From Elusimicrobia bacterium RIFCSPLOWO2_12_FULL_59_9 (GTDB taxonomy: Bacteria > Elusimicrobiota > Elusimicrobia > O2-12-FULL-59-9), in NCBI GenBank assembly GCA_001800185.1, contig MGUX01000169.1, positions 1-5,181 of the forward strand: 5,181 bases of DNA, read 5' to 3'. Within the stretch, counting starts at the first letter, position 1. Each line of letters begins with the position of its first letter. A program made the translations under genes and the position numbers. The notes beneath the pieces are model-generated. The model made no database searches. It was not told the DNA's origin and saw nothing but the letters and a program-made list of their open reading frames with translations. Positions 1 through 4,425 of this stretch are shown here, piece after piece.

Positions 1-924
1 CGGGCTGCGGCACAGCATTTTTTCAAACCGGGCCCCGGGATAGGAGCCCAGAGTCTCCACCAAGGCCGCCTGGGTAGCCTCCAGGACGGCTTGAAGCCTG
101 GGGCGGGCGACGATCCATCTGCGGATTTGGCCGTTGCGCTTGACGCGCACCCTCGCGTAGTCGATCTCGGGATGAAAGGCCAAGGCGACGTTGGCGGGCA
201 AGGTCCAGGGGGTGGTCGTCCATATCACCGCCGCGTCGGGCTCCGAGGCGTCCGTCTCGAAGGGCGCATTTTCCTTCACCGGAAACTCGACGAAAATCGA
301 AGGCGACGTCTTGTCTTTATATTCGATTTCGGCTTCGGCCAGGGCCGTTTCGCAGTGCAGGCACCAATAAATCGGCTTTTTGCCGCGGTAGATGTGGCCG
401 CCCTTGAGAAGCAGCCGGAAGGCTCGCAGCACCGCCGCTTCATAAGCGAAATCCATCGTCGTGTAGGGGTGCTGCCAGTCGGCGAGGACGCCCAGGCGCT
501 GAAACTCCTCGCTTTGAATGGCGATGTACTTGCGGGCAAACTCCTCGGCCTGCCTGCGAAAAAGGGCGACGTCGCGTATCTCGCGCTTGTCGAGTTTGAG
601 CTCTTTGAGAAGCTGCTGTTCGATGGGCAGGCCGTGGCAGTCCCAGCCGGGAACGAAAGGCGTCCGGAAGCCCGACATGGCCCGGGACTTGACGCTGATG
701 TCCTTCAAGATTTTGTTGAGCGCGTGGCCGATGTGAATATGGCCGTTGGCGTAAGGCGGACCGTCATGCAGGACGTACAGGGGCCTGCCCTCGCTTTGTT
801 CGAGCATCTTTTCGTACACGCGGTTTTTTCGCCAGAACTCCAGCACGCCCGGTTCGCGTTTGGGCAGGTCGGCTTTCATGGGGAAAGCGGTTTGCGGGAG
901 GCAGACGGTCTTGGAGTAGTTCAT
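1..924 (-). CDS. ileS: Isoleucyl-tRNA synthetase, N-terminal 308 codons (partial at window edge)
   Basis: Cytoplasmic class Ia aminoacyl-tRNA synthetase that charges tRNA-Ile with isoleucine using ATP. The reverse complement from 924 stays open to base 1. Visible motifs are LPQTAFPM (residues 9-16), the ATP-binding HIGH motif (64-67, in HDGPPYANGHIHIGHA), GWDCHGLPIE (93-102), a CLHCETALAEAEIEY-type stretch (188-202) leading into the CP1 insertion, and WTTTPWTLPAN (235-245), the threonine-rich editing-site motif. These match bacterial IleRS closely. The KMSKS motif, anticodon-binding region and zinc-binding C terminus lie outside the window, as about two thirds of a typical IleRS is missing. 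The start at 924 aligns with the E. coli N terminus and overlaps the upstream dehydrogenase stop in ATGA. No strong Shine-Dalgarno precedes it, so translational coupling is likely. No frameshift was found when reading every codon. Confidence 0.97.
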   Translation of the reverse strand, partial: MNYSKTVCLPQTAFPMKADLPKREPGVLEFWRKNRVYEKMLEQSEGRPLYVLHDGPPYANGHIHIGHALNKILKDISVKSRAMSGFRTPFVPGWDCHGLPIEQQLLKELKLDKREIRDVALFRRQAEEFARKYIAIQSEEFQRLGVLADWQHPYTTMDFAYEAAVLRAFRLLLKGGHIYRGKKPIYWCLHCETALAEAEIEYKDKTSPSIFVEFPVKENAPFETDASEPDAAVIWTTTPWTLPANVALAFHPEIDYARVRVKRNGQIRRWIVARPRLQAVLEATQAALVETLGSYPGARFEKMLCRSP

Positions 925-2084
925 CCGCCGGCTTCCCAATCTCCGAGCAGGCGGCGGGCGATCAGCAGCTCCTGAATTTGGCTGGAGCCCTCGCCGATCT
1001 GGTAGAGCTTGGCGTCCCTGAAAAATTTCTGCGCCGGGCAATCCATGGAGCCTCCCGCGGGGCCCAGCAAATCCAAAATCAAAGTGGAGGCTTTCATGGC
1101 GAGCTCTCCGCTCAGAAGCTTGGCCATCGAAGCCTCGTGGCTGAAGGGCGCGCCGCGGTCTAAAAGCGTGGCCGCTTTAAGAACCAGGAGGCGCACCGCT
1201 TCGGTCTCGGCGTGAAGATCGGCCAAAAGCTTCTGCGCGGCGGTGAGGCCGGGCGAGCCGTCGATGCCGAAGCGAAGTTTCCGGGGCTTGACCCAGCGGA
1301 TGCCCAGTTCGACGGCGCCGCGGGCGATGCCCAGCGAGATTCCGGAGATGCCGACCCGGCCTCCGTCCAAAATCCGCATGGCGTCGATAAAGCCGCGTCC
1401 CTGCCTTCCCAGCAGGTTCTTGGCGGGAAGCTTCATGTCGACGAGATGCAGTTGGGCCGTATCCGACGCGCGAAGTCCCATCTTGATTTCCTTCTTGCCG
1501 ATCTCAAGGCCCGGCGTGCCTTTCTCCGCCACGAAAGCGGAGATGCTCTTGGCACCGGGCGATTGCCCCGTGCAGGCGAAAATCACGTAGATGCCCGCGA
1601 CGCTTCCCTGCGTCGTAAAGGTCTTGGCGCCGTTTAAAATCCAGTGGTCTCCGTCCAGGCGGGATTTGGAGATGATGCCGGCGGCGTCGGAGCCCGCACC
1701 GGGCTCGGTCAGCGCCCAGGCGCCCAGAGCTTCGCCCGCGGTCAGCCGGGGCAGATAGGCGCGTTTCTGCTCCTCGTCGCCGGCGAGATAGATGTGGTTG
1801 GCGCAAAGGGAATTATGGGATTCCACCGTCAGAGCCAGGGAGGGATCGGCTCTGCCCAACTCCTCAAGGACAAGGCAGTAGGTGGCCATGTCCAACCCCT
1901 GCCCGCCGTAGCGTTTGGGAAAAATCATCCCCCAAAGGCCCAGTTCTTTGAGGCCTTCGATGAGCGGCCAGGGGAATTTTTCCTCCAGGTCGTATTGCGG
2001 AGCGCGGGGGATCACCTCGCGGTCGCAAAAATCCCGCACGCGGCCCAAAATCGCAATCTGGTCGGAAGTCAGGTCGAAGTCCAT
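921..2084 (-). CDS. Acyl-CoA dehydrogenase family flavoprotein (387 aa)
   Basis: FAD enzyme of the acyl-CoA dehydrogenase family, which oxidises an acyl-CoA to the trans-2-enoyl-CoA and normally passes electrons to ETF. The length is typical (about 380 aa). The N-terminal helical domain (about 5-118) is followed by the family signature ALTEPGAGSDAAG (124-136) opening the beta domain, then LDGGRVGISGISLGIARGA (239-257) and the C-terminal helical domain. The catalytic base is probably Glu365 in YQIGEGSSQIQ, where short-chain and butyryl-CoA dehydrogenases have YEGTSQI. Oddities are DLLGPAGG (338-345) where relatives usually have QxxGGxG, and RKLRFG (268-273) where RKQFG is usual. Substrate chain length cannot be read from the sequence; a glutaryl-, isovaleryl- or other branched-acyl role is possible. 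It is the first gene of a unit with ileS. No Shine-Dalgarno precedes the ATG, and a promoter lies 12 nt upstream. Confidence 0.93.
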   Translation of the reverse strand: MDFDLTSDQIAILGRVRDFCDREVIPRAPQYDLEEKFPWPLIEGLKELGLWGMIFPKRYGGQGLDMATYCLVLEELGRADPSLALTVESHNSLCANHIYLAGDEEQKRAYLPRLTAGEALGAWALTEPGAGSDAAGIISKSRLDGDHWILNGAKTFTTQGSVAGIYVIFACTGQSPGAKSISAFVAEKGTPGLEIGKKEIKMGLRASDTAQLHLVDMKLPAKNLLGRQGRGFIDAMRILDGGRVGISGISLGIARGAVELGIRWVKPRKLRFGIDGSPGLTAAQKLLADLHAETEAVRLLVLKAATLLDRGAPFSHEASMAKLLSGELAMKASTLILDLLGPAGGSMDCPAQKFFRDAKLYQIGEGSSQIQELLIARRLLGDWEAGG

Positions 2085-2096
2085 TTTCGTCGAAGC

Positions 2097-2126
2097 ATTC
2101 TAACATTTTGCGGGATTTAAATTCAA
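2097..2126 (-). promoter_or_regulatory. Predicted sigma-70-type extended -10 promoter for the acyl-CoA dehydrogenase/ileS unit
   Basis: Read on the minus strand: -35 TTGAAT (2126-2121), an 18-bp spacer, and an extended -10 TGT-TAGAAT (2105-2097, five of six bases matching TATAAT). Initiation about 7 nt downstream would fall near 2090, leaving about 5 nt before the ATG at 2084, so the mRNA would be nearly leaderless. It lies in an AT-rich patch within GC-rich DNA. Predicted by eye only. Confidence 0.6.
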
Positions 2127-2136
2127 AAATAGAATT
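2120..2136. repeat. Small AT-rich palindrome between the two -35 boxes (possible operator)
   Basis: AATTC (2120-2124), a 7-bp AT-only spacer, then GAATT (2132-2136): a perfect 5-bp inverted repeat covering most of the minus-strand -35 and touching the plus-strand -35. It sits in a 40-bp stretch (2101-2140) of about 25% GC. It could be an operator for a dimeric repressor or merely AT-rich promoter DNA; the arms are short, so chance is a real possibility. Confidence 0.3.
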
Positions 2137-2163
2137 GCTAGCGCGGCGGGGATATGTTAGAAT
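2135..2163 (+). promoter_or_regulatory. Predicted sigma-70-type extended -10 promoter for the YtxG/YtxH-like pair
   Basis: -35 TTGCTA (2135-2140), a 17-bp spacer, and an extended -10 TGT-TAGAAT (2155-2163). Initiation would fall about 2169-2171, only 2-4 nt before the ATG at 2173, so the transcript would be leaderless or almost so. The -35 boxes of this and the opposing promoter are 8 bp apart. Predicted by eye only. Confidence 0.6.
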
Positions 2164-2172
2164 AATGGCGTT

Positions 2173-2505
2173 ATGACGACCTTCCTAGCGGTCTGCGCCG
2201 GCGTGGCGACGCTGTGCTTGGTGATCAGCGCCGCGTTCCTGGTGTGGACGCTGTGGCAGGTCCGTTGCACGGCGCTGGAGGCGCAGCGGTTCGTGCGCCG
2301 CTTGGACAGGGACGCCGGCAGCTTCGTGGAGATGGCGCGCAAGGTGACGGACTTCACCCGTCGTTTCAAGGTCGGCTGGCTGCAGTCAGCGCTGTGGGCG
2401 ATGCGATGGGTCATGGGCCGCCGCTCATCGAATTTTGAAGGAAACGCGGGGGGAGAGGCCCCCCAGAGGAGGGAATCATATGGCAGAAAATCGCAGCACG
2501 ACTGA
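2173..2505 (+). CDS. Small single-pass membrane protein, DUF948/YtxG-like (110 aa)
   Basis: One N-terminal membrane segment (residues about 4-28, ending VWTLWQV) is followed by a charged, helix-prone stretch (31-66) with RRLDRDAGSFVEMARKVTDFTRRF, then a Trp-rich short segment (69-80) and a polar tail. This layout is that of DUF948 proteins such as Bacillus YtxG, and the next gene has a YtxH domain, the usual partner. That neighbourhood is the main support, since sequence similarity alone is weak. Members are associated with general stress; the molecular function is unknown. The ATG at 2173 keeps the membrane helix whole. It has no Shine-Dalgarno and lies 9 nt after a -10 box, suggesting leaderless translation. 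The 3' end overlaps the next gene by 26 bp in another frame, with the neighbour's ribosome-binding site inside this gene. Confidence 0.75.
   Translation: MTTFLAVCAGVATLCLVISAAFLVWTLWQVRCTALEAQRFVRRLDRDAGSFVEMARKVTDFTRRFKVGWLQSALWAMRWVMGRRSSNFEGNAGGEAPQRRESYGRKSQHD
2465..2473 (+). promoter_or_regulatory. Strong Shine-Dalgarno that fixes the YtxH-like start
   Basis: AGAGGAGGG with AGGAGG at 2467-2472 lies 7 nt before the ATG at 2480. It decides for 2480 over an in-frame TTG at 2435. It is the only clear Shine-Dalgarno before any gene start in this window. Confidence 0.85.
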
Positions 2506-2743
2506 AACGATGGTGTTGTTGGCTATTGGGGGCGTGGTGGGCGCCGCGCTCGGCATCCTTTTTGCGCCGGCTCCTGGAAGCAAAACCCGGGAAAATGTCG
2601 CCAATTGGCTCAAGGACCAGCAAGACAAGGGCCAGGACATGTGGAAGGAAGGGACGGAGAAACTCGCCGCCAAGAAAGAGCAGGTCAAGGCCGCTGTTGC
2701 CGCGGGCCGCGAGGCGTATCTCGGCAATTCCGAAAAGAGCTGA
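2480..2743 (+). CDS. YtxH domain-containing small membrane protein (87 aa)
   Basis: After a polar N terminus (1-10) comes one glycine-rich membrane segment (about 11-28) with the YtxH-family hallmark: GGVVGAALGILFAPAPGSKT (17-36), a Gly/Ala helix running into L-F-A-P and a G-x-K-T-R turn. The rest (40-79) is a soluble amphipathic helix rich in Lys, Gln, Glu and Ala, probably coiled coil, with NWLKDQQDKGQDMWKEGTEK. YtxH proteins are short inner-membrane proteins linked to general stress in Bacillus (ytxGHJ, sigma-B controlled); the molecular role is unknown. The family is widespread and the assignment rests on the domain, not on orthology. The gene overlaps the DUF948-like gene by 26 bp and should be co-transcribed with it. 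An intrinsic terminator follows 15 nt after the stop. No ytxJ-like gene is present. Confidence 0.88.
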   Translation: MAENRSTTETMVLLAIGGVVGAALGILFAPAPGSKTRENVANWLKDQQDKGQDMWKEGTEKLAAKKEQVKAAVAAGREAYLGNSEKS

Positions 2744-2817
2744 TGCCGTTTGGTAATCACGCTGGGCGCCGGGCGCTTCGCGCTCAGGCGTCCAGCGTTG
2801 TTTTTTTCCGCGCCTAA
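2743..2817 (+). CDS. Possible 24-codon leader-type mini-ORF spanning the terminator
   Basis: An ATG overlaps the YtxH-like stop as TGATG (2741-2745) and opens 24 codons ending TAA at 2815-2817, 4 nt before the CNB gene's ATG at 2822. The peptide starts MPFGNHAGRR and ends SVVFFRA. It has no recognisable domain and four arginines. It covers the whole hairpin and T-tract of the terminator. A coupled ribosome could therefore disrupt the hairpin and reach the CNB start, which lacks a Shine-Dalgarno. A 75-nt open frame in GC-rich DNA can easily arise by chance, so this is a hypothesis rather than an established gene. Confidence 0.25.
   Translation: MPFGNHAGRRALRAQASSVVFFRA
2759..2807 (+). terminator. 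Intrinsic terminator after the YtxH-like gene
   Basis: ACGCTGG (2759-2765) pairs with CCAGCGT (2792-2798). The stem continues through a G-U pair and CGCC/GGCG to about 12 bp, with further partial pairing near the GCG-CTTCG-CGC tip. TTGTTTTTTT follows directly (2798-2807). This is a textbook GC-rich stem plus T-tract. It separates the YtxG/YtxH-like pair from the CNB/permease block. Because only 14 nt remain before the next ATG, it may work as a partial terminator or attenuator. Confidence 0.82.
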
Positions 2818-2821
2818 AAAT

Positions 2822-3325
2822 ATGAAATGGCTTAAGAAAGTAAAATCGATTTTCCTGGATCCAGATTACTCGCATCACACCAAACTTCTTTCGACCGTCC
2901 CGCTGTTCCAAGATTTGAAGCGCCGGCATTTGGGCGTGGTGTATCAGTATCTCTACGAGCACCACTATTACCGGGGCGAGCAGCTTTTCGTGGAAGGCGA
3001 CGTCGGCCGGGCGCTTTTTATCGTCAAGTCCGGGACCATCGAGCTCGTGAAAAAAGACGAGCATCGCAGCGACCAGCGCCTGGCTCTGCTCAAGGAGAGC
3101 GAGTTTTTCGGCGAGATGGCGCTGCTGCAGGAGCAGCCCCGCTCCGCTTCGGCCGTGGCGGTGGAGGAATCCGACGTGTATCTGCTCTACAAGGACAAGC
3201 TCGACAGCCTCATTCACGACCACCCCGAAGCCGGGGCGCTTCTTCTTAAGCGGCTGGCGGAAATGATCGCGGCCCGTTTGAGGGTCACTTCGGAGAAGCT
3301 TCTGCGCAAGGCCCCCGCGGTATAG
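2822..3325 (+). CDS. Stand-alone cyclic-nucleotide-binding (CNB/CAP_ED) domain protein (167 aa)
   Basis: A basic N terminus (MKWLKKVK) leads into one CNB domain (about 22-145). The phosphate-binding cassette is well preserved: FFGEMALLQEQPRSASAVA (95-113), in which Glu98 would contact the ribose and Arg107 the cyclic phosphate, with the same spacing as FGELAL-4-PRAA in protein kinase A. Upstream are the usual beta-barrel elements RGEQLFVEGDVGRALFIVKSG (51-71). The C-terminal helix (about 138-163) ends the protein; there is no helix-turn-helix, kinase or channel domain, so it is a sensor without its own output. The next gene, an AI-2E permease, starts 4 nt after the stop, which suggests a partner. 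The ATG at 2822 is preferred because the in-frame TTG at 2750 would place the terminator hairpin inside the gene. No Shine-Dalgarno and no convincing promoter are visible. cAMP or cGMP binding is inferred. Confidence 0.88.
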   Translation: MKWLKKVKSIFLDPDYSHHTKLLSTVPLFQDLKRRHLGVVYQYLYEHHYYRGEQLFVEGDVGRALFIVKSGTIELVKKDEHRSDQRLALLKESEFFGEMALLQEQPRSASAVAVEESDVYLLYKDKLDSLIHDHPEAGALLLKRLAEMIAARLRVTSEKLLRKAPAV

Positions 3326-3329
3326 CCCG

Positions 3330-4418
3330 ATGAAAAGCGACGATGCGACCCGCCTGATCCGTTTCTTCGCCGTTTTGTTCGCCGTATGCGCTATCGCGTA
3401 CCTCGCCATTTTGATCCGCTCCGTGCTCTTCCCCTTTGTTTTGGGCTTCACCTTGGCCTACATCTTAAATCCCCTGGTCAAGTATTTTGAGCTCCGGGGG
3501 TTCCGGCGCGACCGCGTGGTGGCGGCGATTTATGTGGGCGCGCTCGCGGCGTTGGCCTACGCGGCGACGACCTCGGCCGTTTACTTGGGCGATCACGCCT
3601 CCACGATTCGAGAGAGCGTTCCGGCTTACTGGCAGCAATCCAAGGAATTTTTGATGGGTTTCCGCCACACCGTCGAGGTGGCGGTGCCTCAACTGAAGCA
3701 GCCTTTGGAAGCGCTCAGCGAGCAGATGAGCCACCTGGCGATGTCAGGCCTGAGCCATATGCCGTCGTTCGCCAAAGGGCTTTTCTCCATTTTAACGCTG
3801 CTTTTTCTGGTGCCGTTCATTTCTTTCTTCGCCCTGTTGGAAGGCCCCGCCCTTTTGAACTTCCTCATCCGCATATGTCCGAGCCGCCATGTGGAAAACA
3901 TGGTCAGCCTGGTTTGCCGCATCGACGGGGCGATGGGCAATTACATCCGGGGAATGGCGCTCGACGCGACCATCATCGGGTTATTGTCCTTAATCGGGCT
4001 TTGGGCCATCGGCATGGATTACGCTCTGGAAATCGCCCTCGTCGCGGGAGTGAGCGGCCTCATTCCTTATGTTGGGCCCGTGGTGGGGGCGATCTTAGGA
4101 AGCGCGGCGGCGCTCTATCAGTTTCAGACTTGGCAGCCCGTAGTGCAGGTCCTCGCGCTTTTTGCGGCCGCGCGCTTTATCGACGACTGGGTTTTGCAGC
4201 CCGTCATCCTGGAGAATGCCGTCGAGCTGCATCCGCTTCTTATTCTGATGGCGATTTTTTGCGGCGCGGAGATGATCGGCTTTGCCGGCATCATATTCGC
4301 CGTTCCCATCGCCTGCGTGATCAAAGTTTTTATCGAGGTGTTTTGGGAATGGTACAACGCCGGCCGCCGCGATTACCAGTCCGTTTTCAAAAAGGCCGCC
4401 GAAATTCCCATCGTGTGA
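3330..4418 (+). CDS. AI-2E family permease (362 aa)
   Basis: Polytopic inner-membrane protein of the AI-2E (formerly UPF0118/PerM) family, whose members include E. coli TqsA (AI-2 export), YdiK and PerM, and some Na+(Li+)/H+ antiporters. Length and layout fit: hydrophobic helices at about 10-29, 31-48 and 62-86, a hydrophilic segment (about 88-145) with amphipathic helix, then helices at about 148-170, 207-229, 232-258, 268-285 and 298-335. Family hallmarks are YIRGMALDATIIG (205-217), GLIPYVGPVVGAI (243-255), IDDWVLQPVILE (284-295) and HPLLILMAIFCGAEMIGFAG (301-320). The substrate cannot be told from the sequence. The gene starts 4 nt after the CNB gene with no visible Shine-Dalgarno, so translation is probably coupled, and the secreted-protein gene follows after 7 nt. 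The pairing with a CNB protein suggests ligand-regulated transport, which is inference only. Confidence 0.93.
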   Translation: MKSDDATRLIRFFAVLFAVCAIAYLAILIRSVLFPFVLGFTLAYILNPLVKYFELRGFRRDRVVAAIYVGALAALAYAATTSAVYLGDHASTIRESVPAYWQQSKEFLMGFRHTVEVAVPQLKQPLEALSEQMSHLAMSGLSHMPSFAKGLFSILTLLFLVPFISFFALLEGPALLNFLIRICPSRHVENMVSLVCRIDGAMGNYIRGMALDATIIGLLSLIGLWAIGMDYALEIALVAGVSGLIPYVGPVVGAILGSAAALYQFQTWQPVVQVLALFAAARFIDDWVLQPVILENAVELHPLLILMAIFCGAEMIGFAGIIFAVPIACVIKVFIEVFWEWYNAGRRDYQSVFKKAAEIPIV

Positions 4419-4425
4419 TCGCCCC

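Larger units (their letters stand above)
2097..2163. repeat. 10-bp perfect inverted repeat carrying both -10 boxes
   Basis: ATTCTAACAT (2097-2106) is the exact reverse complement of ATGTTAGAAT (2154-2163). The arms are 47 bp apart and centred at 2130, in the middle of the divergent intergenic region. Each arm contains an extended -10 element, so the simplest reading is a pair of matched promoters. A shared regulator or alternative sigma-factor site is possible. Confidence 0.7.

Noticed and set aside
91..975. Plus-strand open frame of 294 codons (TTG start)
   Set aside because: It is antisense to ileS and the dehydrogenase, both of which carry unmistakable motifs. It has no recognisable domain and looks like a GC-driven shadow frame.
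1644..2120. Plus-strand open frame of 158 codons antisense to the dehydrogenase
   Set aside because: It runs across the dehydrogenase start and the minus-strand promoter and shows no domain; a shadow frame.
2165..2176. Three-codon ORF (Met-Ala-Leu-stop) overlapping the ATG at 2173
   Set aside because: It has no Shine-Dalgarno, lies at or upstream of the predicted transcription start, and is too short to carry meaning.
2435..2479. TTG at 2435 as the YtxH-like start
   Set aside because: The AGGAGG 7 nt before the ATG at 2480 is far stronger, and the extra 15 residues are low-complexity translation of the ribosome-binding region.
2750..2821. TTG at 2750 as an upstream start of the CNB gene, adding 24 residues
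   Set aside because: It would put the terminator hairpin and T-tract inside the gene. The added residues look like translated hairpin sequence, and MKWLKKVK at 2822 is a natural N terminus.
2744..2821. Dedicated promoter for the CNB gene
   Set aside because: The TAAAAA just before the ATG has no -35 at a suitable distance, and the TGGTAAT near 2751 lacks a good hexamer pair. No candidate is convincing.
2411..3451. Minus-strand open frame of 346 codons (GTG start)
   Set aside because: It lies antisense across the YtxH-like gene, the terminator, the CNB gene and the permease start. Its protein is low-complexity Arg/Leu/His-rich with no domain, while the plus-strand genes are clear.
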